From: Toxonevra muliebris
Taxonomy: Eukaryota; Arthropoda; Insecta; Diptera; Pallopteridae
DNA: 64,000 nt
Assembly (NCBI GenBank): GCA_963691655.1
Contig: OY829329.1
Span: 53,085,408 to 53,149,407 of the forward strand
Direction: 5' to 3'
In this document: in pieces, positions 48,020 through 60,631 of the stretch
How positions within the stretch are numbered: position 1 is the first letter of the stretch
Layout of the letters: each line of letters opens with the position of its first letter
Program-made: the position numbers and the translations under genes
The notes under the pieces: generated by a model
The model's database searches: none
Told to the model about the DNA's origin: nothing
What the model saw: only the letters and a program-made list of their open reading frames with translations

Positions 48020-49046
48020 TGGTCCTACAAATAATTGGACAAAGAATTGAAGGTCTGCCGTGAAACTGTTTCCAATGTTATTAAACAGTTTCAGGAGAAT
48101 TTGACCATCGATAGGAAACCTGGTTCGGGAAGAAAACAATGACCACAAGATATTGGGAAAGCCAAGGAAATAGAAAGCATATTGAAAAGATCTCCAAACA
48201 CATCTGGTAGAAAAGCTACACGGTTAGCCCAGTGCTCTGGGTCCAAAAAGTTCCAGACAGGAATGCTGCAAAAAATTTAGACGCCAAAAGTAGGGCTCGG
48301 AAATTAACATCAAATTTCATACAAAAATATTCATGTTGTATAATGGACGACGAAACGTATGTACTGGCAGATTTTACGCAGCTTCCGAGTCAAAATTTTT
48401 ATGTTGCTGATGCTCGAGGAAATGCCGAAGAACAATTTAGAATCCAAAAGTAGACAAAATTTCCTAAAAAATTCCTGGTATAGCAAGCTATATGCAGTTG
48501 CGGCAAAAGAAGCAAGTCATTTGTTACAGTGGGCTCTATAAATACCGAAATATACATCAAAGAATATTTGAAAAAAAGACTTCTTCCTTTCATAAGAGAG
48601 CACAATGTGTCCACATATTTTTGGCCCGATTTGGCATCATGTGACTAAGGCAAGAAAGCTCTGGAGTGGTACCAAAGTAATAACATAGTTTTTGTACCAA
48701 GAGAGGCTAATCATCCAAATTGTCCGGAGCTAAGACCAGTGGAGCTCTTGTGAAAAAAAACTTAAAGGGCACAAAAAAGGTGTCCCAAAATATCGAAGAT
48801 TTTAAAAGGAGATGGGCAAACTGTTCCAAAAAGGTGTCTGAAACAACTATCAAATCTCTAATGGAAGGCTTACAAAAAAAAAGGTCCACGAGTTCATAAA
48901 TAGTGGTTAGAAATATAAAAGTTATATTTTTCTGTAATTTGTAAAATAATATCAATTAAATAAAAAAAAAATCAAAACTCTAAGATCAACCGTTTAAAAA
49001 TTATTGAATTTTATATATGTTAAGATTTTTTCGATCTCACTCCTTA

Positions 49047-49594
49047 TTCACTCAATAGAACTTTGCTCAACACTTAGTAGTAGTAGTTGAAGCTCTCCAC
49101 TGAATATTGTAAATAAGAATACTACTACAACTATTATGGCACCTAGACCGAGCTTTACAATATCTCAAATAAAAACTAGAATTTTTCTTTAAAACTGACT
49201 TAAAACTGATATATGAAACTACTTTGAATTGTTCAAAGTACTAGTATTTTTTAAGTCTTGCACACACTTCATTCAATAAATACTCATGCATTTTCAATTT
49301 CAATGTATGTAGTTTGTTTGTTAAATTTATGTTAAATTTTTGCCATTCCCAACTTGTTTTCTCTACACTGCTTTAGTTTTAGAATATTCTTTTACCCAAC
49401 AGCTAAAACTACTGCAATTGCAGTAGTCTTTTTTGAATACAGTAGCCAAACACAAACAATCTCTTACATACACACATTTTCAGTTGACAATAACATGAAA
49501 ACTTGGAACAACATCAAACTTCGATTTTCCAGCAAATGTAGTCAGGGGAAATACGAGAAGTAAAGCTGATGGGGTTTTTATCAAAAAACACATA
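49047..49594. other. Non-coding stretch
   Basis: No gene or named repeat seen; AT-rich with a short GTA run near 49077. Confidence 0.5.
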
Positions 49595-50683
49595 TGAGCC
49601 GTTGCGTGCAAAAGTGATGTAAGTCATAAAATTCGATTTTGAGCAATACATTGGTTTAGTAGAAGTGTTGTAAAAAATAAAGTAATTGTTAAATTATTTT
49701 TCCCACTTCAAAAGCAGCTTTATAGAATACATGTTCATCTTCTAATAATCCTTGTTTTTACTTGAGTATGTACTGAAATATATCTTTTATGTACCCCCAA
49801 AATGACTTACACCACTTTTGGAGGCAACATGTTTATTAAATGCAGTTGTATATCTATTATGACTTACGCCAAATTTATGACAGACGCAGTTTAGGAGATC
49901 GTGAGTTTTGTAATAAAAATAGCATTTGTTATAGAATTTTTTATTTAAAATATAATAAATACATTTTTAAAATTAAATTAAATTTTTGTAAGAATGTATA
50001 ACAAATTAATACAAAACTATTAAAACTACAAATCAAAATTTTTTAGTAAACTATTCATTTGCTACTCGTCTAAGGGTCCTACATCTGCTATCATTTTATC
50101 TTTAGATGTTTTTAAGTTAAGGAAAAATGGGTGATGAATTGGAGGAATATAAGGGAGTCAGTCCATCATGTCACTCTTCTTTGCTACTGTTACCGCTCTT
50201 GCGGACATAAACAAAGGAAGTTTCTGTATTTCGTTAAAATTTTGTTAGGATTTGAGCTGTTTTTTTTTTTTACTTTAAGCTCTAAAAATTCTTCAAATTC
50301 ACTAAGTGTTTCCTAACAAAATATGGTGTAAGGATTGTCATTTTCAAAACGCATCCATTTAATTCGCAGCTAGTTCACAGCCTTTCCCTGTTGGTTAAAT
50401 GCTGTTTGTTATACCGTTGTTTTGGTTCCCGCTATTGTATTTTACCACGCGTTTCGTTCTAAAATCATAACCTTCTTGACCAGTGACTTACACCACTTTT
50501 TCAAATAGCACTATCGCCATACCGTTCTATCATTCAACATTCTCCTGCCATCTACCGGCAAACAGTTGAACTTAGACTTACAAAACTTTCGCACAAAACG
50601 GAATGAGGTTAAAGTTATTGCCTAGTGGTGAAAACCCGAATTATAAAAAAATGACTTACACCACTTTTGCACGCAACGGCTCA
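49595..50683 (-). mobile_element. TIR element, 1.09 kb, TA-flanked, family unknown
   Basis: Inverted ends start TGAGCCGTTGCGTGC at both sides and continue AAAAGTGRTGTAAGTCAT, about 33 bp in all. TA lies outside each end (49593-49594, 50684-50685). The motif GACTTACACCACTTTT recurs inside, near 49803 and 50484, besides the ends, with a weaker copy near 49860. Minus-strand coding remnants are visible around 50110-50370 (KWMRFENDNPYTIFC, later AKKSDMMDSLIFL), broken by stops. These recall an insect transposon protein pattern, but I cannot name the family. Confidence 0.65.
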
Positions 50684-50685
50684 TA

Positions 50686-53600
50686 TATAGCATTCAGAGT
50701 TTGAGTGAATCTTTTCAGAGAGAGAAAACGTGAGACCATAAGGAATTTATACAATTTTATAATAGATAAATGAGGCAACCCTCTAACTACTATGAAATAA
50801 AATCGTTGCTACTTGGCCTTCCCCCTTTCCTCTGCTTTTACTAATATTTTGGCACAATAGGCCAAACTTTTCGTAACCATTTATTTTATGCTGAATACGA
50901 ACGGCGTATTAAAAAGCTTTTCTTATGCAATTTTTCTTCTTGGAGGGTTGCCATAGCCAGCCAAGAGGTGATGCTGTGTGCCACTTTTTTTTCCTACCAA
51001 CCTTATATCCCAACATTAACGAAGAACAGAGCTATACGAAATAAAAAACCATCTCTAAAATAAATTAGACATTAATGAAAACTTTCATAAAAAGTACGTA
51101 AACGAAAACAAAAACGGAAAACGTGCGGATATGAGTTTTTATTTATTCAGAATACGTTTTTCTCGGGATAAAACAAAACTAACTAATAATTTGATGTCTG
51201 AAGTTTCATTTTCATTAATTGGTGGAGGAAGATTCGACTACCGTAATCTATTCTACATGACTACATAGACCTGATAAGTTTGCGTCAAAATCGGGATTTG
51301 GAAGGTGGGAGTCTTTGCTGTTTCATGGAATTGCAATTTGATGTCACTGTTGTATGAATATGAGAAATGAGAGGATGCCATTGTCGGCAGCATGAAGCAG
51401 AAGAATAATAATAAAATTTTCTACTGGAATCGGGAATAGTCTATGGAGAATTGATAGGTCTTGATATAATGGATATTTTGAATTAACGTGCTTTAGGAAA
51501 GGTATTTATTATAGCATAAAAAATTGAACTAAACTAAAGTATGTATCTATTCTTAAAGCAAATGCAATTTACTAAAAAAATATGGTAACAAAATTGAATT
51601 GAATACAATTACTATGTGTTCCACCCTTTTCTTGTACTAAGTATTGTACTTACTAAGTACATATGTATGCACCTATTTTTTGCATAGTATATAAATACAT
51701 GTATGCAATTGAAAAATAGATATAAAGCAAAAACCAAAACAAATAAATATAGGTAGGTAAAAAAGAAAACCGCAAAATAAATATTGTGCAAGGATATGGA
51801 GTGAAGTAGAACAGAAGAGAAAAAATAAAAACAAAAATCAATTCGATTTTTGGTTTAAATAAAAATAAAAAGGAAATTTATGTCGTTTTAAAAAGCTAGT
51901 GACAAATAGTACAAACAACAAAGTTATAAAACTGTGGGGAGTGAAAAAATACTATATAATTGAAATTGGACATATAGTAACTAACTACCACCACCATTGA
52001 CAACTAAATATGCTATTACTGCTCTTCAAGTTGTAAGAATGATATTGGCAAAAACAAAATTTTATCAAACATAACAAATACAAATTATATAAAAGTTATA
52101 GCTGAATCATTGTACAATCAAAAGAGCTGTAGTAAATTTATGCAATAACAGTTGAAATCACAAAGAGGAAAGTCAGCGCCAGCAAAGATTTGCTAAGGTT
52201 AGCTTTGTGTAAATTATATAAGGAAATAATTACAACATTTTTCTACTGCAAACAAGTAATTACAAAATATATTGTAGTAAATTTCTACAAAATTAACAAA
52301 ATAATCTCTGAGTAGACATCAAATTTGTATAGTGGTTACAAGAAAGAATAAAGTTATAATATAAAATAAGAATCACTGGTTGGGGGATTGATTTACAGTA
52401 ATGACAAAAATTTCAGTCCGACAAGTCGTTCAAACTTCAACGTTTCACACACATACTCACAACGCATCAACGTAGATTTACTCACACACACATACACAAT
52501 TCCCCAAAACATTTTGCAATGAACTTTTGTCCTCATTTAACACAGCAGCAGCAGAAAATATTAAAAAAAAATAAATAAATAAAGAAAGAAAGAAAAACGG
52601 AAAAAATTGCGATTGTGATTTATATTTTATTATATATTTTTTTTTGCGTAAATTTTTGTTTTTGCATAAACTCAAACGCAAAAAAAAAAAACGAAATTCA
52701 TAGAATTCCAAACAATTTGGCAAACTTTTCAACGTCATAGTTAGTAGCATGGAGTAGATTCCAATAAAACAAAACTAGCAAGCAGCAATGAATGAAACGC
52801 CACAGGAAATTGCGTTATTTAAACGAAAATGAAAAATTATATTTCAAGCAAAAACAGCATGTTGTTTCTTGGACTTTTGATGCGGAGCGATAGTCTTTGG
52901 GTTGGACATTCATTTTGGAGATAGAGGAAAAAAGGCAAGTTAATTACGCAACCAATTCATATCCTCTCTAAACTGCGTTGATGAAAATATTTTATCTATT
53001 AAACGAAGAATTTGACTACATCTTGAACGAAAAACATAAAATTCCTAAACCAATTAAACGGTTAATCAACCGGTGGTACATGTATAAAAAAAAATTCTAG
53101 ATTAAAATCGCTTTTCCTTAAATTTTAGTGACTTCATTTTCCCTTTTAATTTAAAATAAACTACTTTAAGCGAGTACAGAATAATGAATCGAACACGCCT
53201 ATAGCAGCAGTTTTGAAACGGTTTTTTGCACAATCTTTTCTACATAATTAGAAATCATCATAAATGGAGCAAACAAACAAGTAATCATTTTCCTTTACAG
53301 ATTTGAATATTTTGGTCTAAAATTCTCTAAGAATGATCAGTAACACGTTCTTTAAATGGGTTGGAAAATCCTAAATGTATCCTACTGATTGTAACTCAAA
53401 TAAAATTTCACAATTCCAAAAACTCAGCATTATTATTGCTAAATTTAATTGCGCTTTCCTAACTTAATAATTTTTATTAGAGACGTTTTCTTTGAAATGT
53501 TTTCTCAAATCTCCAATTACGTGGCTACGTGGAACAGTGCTATGGCTACAGCATTGAAGCCAATTTGAAAGAAAAAATTGGTAGACTGAGTATGAGTGTG

Positions 53601-54884
53601 TATTAATATGTGTGCGACTAAGTGGGTGGTTTAAAATATTAAGAAAATGTTTATGATTAAAATTAATTTATTTATTTACTCATCACTTCCTTTGAGAGAT
53701 GTGTGTGTTTACACATTACGATAATAATTTATATCATTATTGTTATTACTATATCAACATCAGCAGAGATTGTATATGGTGATTACCAACGCAGTTATCA
53801 CATAGAGCGAACCAATTTTAATCCACTTTTATTTAAGTTAGTTACTTAATTTTTTTTTTTTTTTTTTTTTTGTAAATTGTAGACAAATTTCTGCACATTT
53901 AACTAAAATTGTTCTTTATTTCTTTTTTCCTTCTAGGTTTTTTTTTTCTATCGTCGAACTCTCTCAATCCAATTCAAATGAAATGATTATGATATTTTGA
54001 TTATTTTGTACGCTTTGCGGGTGGTTAATTTTCAATTTTCATTTTTCCAACAAACTATATACAATGTATATTATTTTCCTCTAAACACACGAGAGATATG
54101 TAGAAGAAAGAGTATCTTCTAAACTAAACACAACGCCACCTACTGTGGCATTGAGAAGTTAAAAAGAAGGTTGCTGCCGCCTCAATTGCTATTCAATAAC
54201 TGTATGAAATTCTGTCTAAATGAATTGGTTTGTTTTTTGTTTTTGTTTCATTGTTGTTTTATTTTTATTGAAAATGCTGCAGAATTATAGAAATATTTTG
54301 AAATTTTTCATTTTTCCCCCCATTTCTATTGTTTTTCTTTCTTTTACCTGTTTCTCTTTTTTTAGGGAAGCGTGGGAATATTTAGTTTTTACACAAATTT
54401 TTCAACTTTTTCTTATATTGTGCTTTGTATTTATATAGTATAATTGGTGTATAAAGTGTATAGATATTTGTAATGGTGCAATTAGGAAAGTATGTGGGAA
54501 AATTGCACAGGAAGGAAGTATAAAACTGAGAAGAAGGTTAAGTTCTCAAGGCACTACATTTCTTTTTCTATTGAGAATTCAATTGAGTATTGTGAAATGA
54601 CACGTCATAGGAGCGCAAAACAATTGGTTCTGAATGGAGGAAGAGAGCATAAGTGAACTAAACGATTGTTTTATAACTATATAAGCATAGTTACCCTAAC
54701 ACAAGCGTGTATTATTTATGAGAATATTTTTGAAGAATATTTCTAAGCAAAAAAAAAAAAATACAAAATATCAAGAAAGCAACTTTACGACTATTCAAAA
54801 GCATAGATATTTTTTCAAATGAAATGAGAAGATTATACATATCCGAAACCCAAACCTTATTATTTTTATATTTTTTTACAGCTA
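50686..54884. other. AT-rich non-coding stretch
   Basis: No supportable gene. Short open frames (51653-51841, 52478-52750, 54220-54438) are low in complexity. A poly-T tract lies at about 53849-53871. Confidence 0.5.
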
Positions 54885-55470
54885 ATAATTGAGTTCAGAA
54901 ACCGACAAATTGAACTCAGAAAACACCAAATTAAAATCGGAAGATAAAAGCATTAAATTGAATTCGGAGTAATAAACTTGTGCTCCGACACCAACAAATT
55001 GAATTCAAGGAAGTCAAATTCAACTAAAAAACGTCAAATCAAATTCGGAGTAACCAAATTGAATTAATTAAGCGTTAAATTTACTTTGGAGTATACAAAT
55101 TTTGTGCGAAGTAGTTAAATTAAAGCGCAAATTGTATACAGAAAGAGACAAAATGAATTTAGAAAAGGGATAATTAATGTCAGAATGTTCCAATCAAATT
55201 GAAAAAAAAGAGTTGAGTCAAATTGAATTCAAAAAGTTGCAAATTTCATCTAGAATATTAAAATTGCATTTAAATAGCTTTAAATTGAATTCTGAGTAGT
55301 CGAATTGGCACCAGAAACATTTAATTGCATTCGGAGTAGTCAAAATAAATGTTGAGAGTAGTTAAATTAAATTCAGTGTAACAATTGAATTCGGGGTAGT
55401 CAAATTGAATAAAATTGAATTTCAATAAAGCAGCAAATTTGATTTTGGATATCAAATTGAATTTAGAAAG
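54885..55470. repeat. Degenerate tandem repeat built on AAATTGAATTCGGAGTA
   Basis: About twenty imperfect copies of a roughly 25-30-bp unit with the core AAATTGAATTC(G/A)GAGTAGT. Substitutions and length changes are common, so the array is old. GAATTC strings recur at several places. Related GAATTC/CTGAATTCAAA strings appear at about 58370-58860. Confidence 0.75.
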
Positions 55471-58400
55471 CATCAATATGAATGAAAAAAGATTTCATAC
55501 CCACTAATTTTTTCATAATCTAAATTGGATTGCCACTCCAATCATGTTCCCTTTAAATATAAATGTAAGAGCAATTGTCACTTCTATCAAATACATTGTT
55601 TTGACATGTTAAAATTTGGGAGCAAACTTTTGTTTGATTTGTGGAGAAGTTTCCATCCGAGAAAAACGTAGCAATCCTTATAGAATTGGTAATGTTGGAG
55701 TCTAATGCTGCACAGCATTATATAAGACATAAATACACAAATACTATGAACTCTTTTCCCTTGCAGCTTTCTTATACCACTTTCGATTACGACTTGACGT
55801 CTGAACGAGCGAGTTTCAAAGATTCGCTTTTTATAATATTTATACAAAATGTAAATTTCTGACATAGAAAATTTAAGCACTAGTTAGAATTATTTATATT
55901 TTTCTAATTCAGAAAAAAACTTAAACAAAAGTAAATTATTGGTACTTAGACTCACCTTTTTGCTCAACTTTACTGTTGTATATGTAATCCACAAATATCG
56001 AAGTTCAATAATCCACACAAAAAATAATTATCAGTTTTTTAAATTAATTTTCTTTTTTACTATTTATTGGGGCAAGCTTTTTTCGCTGCACACCTGCTGC
56101 AAAGGACACTGAGGCCGGTCGACTGAATGCGGCTTGAAAATAGAAGGAAAAACTTATCGCGAATATGTGGAGCTGCTCCAAAATGTACGACACACACACA
56201 TATAAGACACTACTATTATGTAGTAAAGCAGGCGTAGGCAAGCGTACTAAAAGTAAAAGAATTCATATATGAGAAAAGTCTACACTCGCGAAAATGACAG
56301 CAACAACACACACGGACGCAAATTTCAAAAAAAAAATTTCAATGTTGACAAAATGTGACAGCTACAAAAACAACAATGCGAAAACTCACGAAGACGACGA
56401 CGGCAGCAACGGCGACGACGACGACTACTGCGAGAACGAAGAAGGTGTGAGAGCGATATACACGTTGATGATTGCAAAACAAAATATGAGTTGCAACTTG
56501 CAAATTTAAACTGTGAACTTGGCTGTTTTCTTTTGCTTACAAGTATTTAAAATTTAAATAATTATTTTATTCAAATTCAATTTAATCTTTCACTTTATAT
56601 AGTATCCGCTCGTTTCTATAAACCACAAGCAGGTTTCACAAATTCATTCAACAACACAGGTTTACTTATTTTTTGTATTGTATTATTTTTGGCATATGCT
56701 GTCTCATTTGCTCCAGTTGCTAGTTGGCGTTTTGTTGTTTTATTTTATATTTTACACATTTCTATGCCTTTTCTCACTGATGTTGTTGTTGTTGCAGTAG
56801 TAAAAAAGTCTACAAACTGATTGAAACTTGGCAACTAAAAATTGAGGTGTATTTGTGCACGAGTGTGTGTGCGTATGCGTGTGAAACGAAAGAAAAACGG
56901 CACATAAAAAATGAAGAAATCATGCACTCTCAAATTTAGAGAGTATTAAAAATATTGTTTTTTTTCCAACATGTCAGAAAATTAGTAAATTTTATATTAA
57001 TTTTTTAATCTTTTTTATTGAACCAACTTGTTAAAATTCTTAGTTGCATTTCTTAGTACACTTCTTGTTCCATTTTTTCGTTAGTTCTTGGGGGTAAAAA
57101 GCATTTACCAAGTTTCAGCAGGCAACAATTGTTGGAAAAGCAAAATGACAGCCCAAAAAGTAGAATTCTTTTTTTTTATATTATTCAAAACGAATGCGAG
57201 CCCAAAGCATAAACGCACAAAAAGCAATTAAAACCAAAATTATGTTAAAACTAGAGAGCAGAGTACCAATTTAAAAAGAAAAATTGTACAAAATATTGCG
57301 TTTTTAGTTTAAATTTTCACTTATTTTAAGTTAATTCTTTCCTAAGAATTTTATTACATTTTTAGCGTACGATGTGGAAAAGACACAATTGGATCTCAAA
57401 TTCTTTTTCCCGTTTTCTTTATTTTTTACACATCAATTTTCTTGAATTTTCTCTACTTCTTCATTTCACTTCATTTACCAAAGGCACTTTTTGTTTTTCT
57501 CTTCCGTGATTCCGTTGAATTTTCTTTCTATCCACTAAAAATGTATCCAAAAATTCTCTTTTCGTTTATGGAAGTTTCATAAAATGCAATTTTAATACAT
57601 ATATTATTCTTTTAGTTCGTTTTTTCCGTTCTACTGCAATTTCTTCGGCAAATCTTAAAATTGCTTTTGGCAATAGAAAAATTTTTAAATCTTCGACAGC
57701 ACACAATTGGTAATATAAACGAGAAGAGCGCCCCCAAAAAGAAATACTAATTGGAAAATGCACACAGTATAGTGCGAGCTTATAATATTAAATTGCGTTT
57801 ACACTCCACCGTAAATTTCAACATACTAAATTTTGTTTCATATAATTTTCATTGTATTGCTGTCGCTGTCGTCGTTCTCCATTATTACTGTTGCAACTGC
57901 TGCTACAGCTCTGCTACTTGACGACCAAGTTTTATTTTCTGACACAGTATTTTTCTTTGTTGCTCCTATTGCTTTTCCCGTCACGGTAAGGAAAAACAGT
58001 GAAATAGGTAGATGTTAAACTACATGGAGACTTTAACGAATGCCAATGGAAAAGAGAAAGAGATATACTTAATTTTTGACTGATTTTTGGCAGTGTTGCA
58101 CCGAAAGAAAGGTAACTTCACTGACTTTTGATGTATTGAAGGTTTTACCCCTAAACACACTTGAACCGTTCAAAAATGTGAATTTTTTATTTTTTGCTCA
58201 AAGTAATCTTTATATATATAAACATGATATGCTACTGCTTGCAAAACCGATATCGAAAGAGAAAGAGTACGGCGATAAGCCGTAGTGAAAACTTTAAGAA
58301 CATTTTTCTCAAATACATGTTTTTTGGCAAATACAGTCATAGTTCAGTCGATGTCAAATTGAATTGGAATTTTCAAAATTCAATTTTAAAATTCCGAATT

Positions 58401-59955
58401 CAAATTAGTCTCACTAAACTAAGTTTGTTTACTTTGAACTGAATATGTCATATTCTTTCAAATTTGAAATTCTGACTTCCTTCTGATTTCCTGAAGTTTA
58501 TTTGGCTCTTCGCTATTTAAATTAATTGTGATAATGAATTTTATCTTGTAGAGTATAACCGAAATAATATCATGTCTTTAACTTTGCTGTTTTCAGTTGA
58601 ATATCCTGAATTTCTGAATTGAGTTTTATTTATTTGTAAACTTAGATAAGGATTTTTCTAGCTCAATTTTCCTGAATTCAAACCACTTCCTTTTAATTTT
58701 TATTTGTATGTTAGGAGCGAAATTTGACAATGTCTAGATGACAATGGTATATCTTATGCAGAATCCAATTAAAAATTCTGGCTCTTAGAATTCCGGTTTA
58801 TCGGTTCTGAACTTAGATCGACACATTCGAAATCATTTTAACCCTTCTAAATTCAAATTAGCTCCTTCTGAAAATTATTTGTTAAATTTGAATTATTTTT
58901 GGCACTCATAGTTTTAATGCATTTTATTTTCCACCATCTGATTACGGTATTATTGTTATACAGGTATTCAATATTTAGCTACTATCGATTTTCGTTTATT
59001 TTAAATTAATTGCAAATACATTACTCTGTAGGAATTATTTGACGATTAATATACAAAAACCTACCTAGAAATATCAAGGTGGGTGAGCTTATGTGTTTTA
59101 AACAAATATCATGAGGAGATAGATTAAAATCTGACTTTTGAAAGAAATAACATAAAAGAAACCAAATTATGAACTTCAAATTGATGAAATTTACAAGATA
59201 CTTGGATTTGTCAGGTGACAGGGATTCCACAGGCAGCGTAGTGGATATGATTGAAAGTACACATAATTCCTTCAGGAATTCATTTTGGGTTTTCACAATT
59301 TTTTTAATACCGTTAAAGAACCATTTTAAATTATTAGTATCGGACAATAGCCACGCGCACATCTCATCCAAGTGAAATCTTGAACAAATTATTTTATGCA
59401 AAAACCATATGCAATAAACACGTCCGGTCAATGCAGAATTTTGATTAGAAGAAGTATTAGGTAAAAATTTCAACAAAAAGGAAAAAACAAGCAATATAAT
59501 TTTATATGTGACGGAATTTTACATTACATTTTTCAATTACTTTCCTTAAATTATTTAATTATATTAATTAACTTCTTAAAATATAAATGCATCTGTAACT
59601 TTATTTAATGGCTCCATTGGTCGAAGGCCTTATGTTGACACCTCGTAAATTCTTTTCCACCATTTTTGGAATCGACGACAAAAACATATTAAATGTATGT
59701 AAAAGAATTTAAATAAGAAAACCAATGTCAAATAGTTTTACTAAAAAAGTTCTAAGCATAGTAAAACTTAATATTTCCAAATTACTGTCGTACTGTACAT
59801 GGATCAATTATTATTTCTAGATAGTGAAGGCTAAAATAATAACGTTTTTTCACAGTGGAGGCTAAAATAACAAGTTCAAGGTAATTTGAAAATTTGAAAT
59901 TTAGATAACATTCCTATTGAAAATTGACGGGTTTCGCATTAAATATTTATTGTGA
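55471..59955. other. AT-rich non-coding stretch
   Basis: No gene supported. A GAC/CGA trinucleotide island lies at 56388-56450. The 157-codon minus-strand frame at 59021-59494 starts with TTG and has no recognised motif; it could be part of a decayed mobile element. Degenerate GAATTC-rich sequence lies at 58370-58860. Confidence 0.45.
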
Positions 59956-60213
59956 TTGGTTACGTTCAGAAGACGCAACTGTTGCCCAACATAGGAGAAC
60001 GTGTCTTCTGTACGCGTAGTTGTCTGTTTTTGCTCAGCACAACTGTTGGCATTTGGAAGCCACTTTTGCGATCATATTATTTTTCCGCTCTTTCATGCCA
60101 ACATGTTGTTTTCTAAAAATTTGACAGGCGATTCAGAAGACACAACAGCATAAAAACTGTTGGCAATTTACAAACAACAGGTTAAAATTTGTGTGTTTCT
60201 TCTGAACGCAACC
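59956..60213. mobile_element. Small MITE-like inverted-repeat element
   Basis: Inverted ends GGTTACGTTCAGAAGA (left) and GGTTGCGTTCAGAAGA (right, reverse complement). The 7-bp direct repeat ATTGTGA lies at 59949-59955 and 60214-60220. Internal CAGAAGAC strings repeat near 59973 and 60132. Family uncertain. Confidence 0.6.
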
Positions 60214-60440
60214 ATTGTGACTAATAGATCAAAATCATTCACAATAGTTCCTAGTTTCAAATACATGGTTGCATGTTGAACTTAATTGGTTTGGATTTAG
60301 TTTTTCCAATTGAATTAAGACCCATTTGAACCAATTATTTGTATGAATTTTCTACACTCTCTGTTTTATTGAAACTCAAATTTTCACGCAAAGTCAAATT
60401 TTTCAGCAATAAAACTAATAATTTATGAAAGAGCTACAAT

Positions 60441-60631
60441 AGGTGTTTTTCTTTCTTAACTCAGAGCACGGAGTAGAGCACGAGCACACCGAGCACGCTC
60501 GGATCAGAGCACGCTCCGATCACGAAAAGAAACACAATTATGTTTGCTCTGAGTGCTCAGAGCTAAAAAGAATCACGATTACGTTTTTTGACAACTCGTG
60601 CTCTGCTCAGAGCTAATAAAGAAAAACACCT
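60441..60631. mobile_element. Small MITE-like element with GAGCACG-rich interior
   Basis: Inverted ends AGGTGTTTTTCTTT at both sides, continuing into GCTCTGAGCA/CTCAGAGCAC. The interior has many GAGCACG and GCTCGGATC strings able to pair. No clear target duplication (flanks GCTACAAT and AATGTATT). It lies 0.86 kb upstream of the Atg4 start codon. Confidence 0.65.

Larger units (their letters stand above)
29715..48910 (+). pseudogene. Decayed Tc1/mariner transposase, interrupted
   Basis: The coding remnant starts at ATG 29715 (MSEEKEVRL), is cut at 29774 by the Foldback element and resumes at 48020, running to about 48910. The N-terminal part has a helix-turn-helix-like region and a KPGSGRK linker, corresponding to the GRPR-type motif. 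The catalytic core shows MDDETY (48343-48360, first Asp), WPDLASCD (second Asp at 48628-48630) and CPELRPVE (Glu at 48742-48744). There are 37 residues between the second Asp and the Glu, as in the DD37E group first described in mosquitoes. Stops and frameshifts interrupt the frame (for example TAA soon after the insertion point, and TAA just after the second Asp), so the gene was probably dead before it was split. It once cut and pasted the element at TA sites. Confidence 0.85.
29559..49044 (+). mobile_element. Tc1/mariner (DD37E-like) element split by an 18.2-kb Foldback insertion
   Basis: TIRs of about 25 bp with one mismatch: left starts AGGAGTGAGAT at 29559, right end in reverse complement AGGAGTGAGAT at 49044. 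Both are flanked by TA (29557-29558, 49045-49046), the obligatory Tc1/mariner target. Removing the Foldback element and one copy of its 9-bp duplication leaves about 1241 bp, a normal length for this superfamily. The transposase frame continues across the removed insertion, which shows the nesting order directly. Confidence 0.9.

Noticed and set aside
56294..56509. 71-codon frame starting with ATG, Asp/Asn-rich
   Set aside because: Composition comes from a GAC repeat island; nothing supports translation.
59021..59494. 157-codon minus-strand open frame
   Set aside because: Starts at TTG, not ATG, and I recognise no domain. Long for such AT-rich DNA, so it may be a decayed element, but not supportable as a gene.
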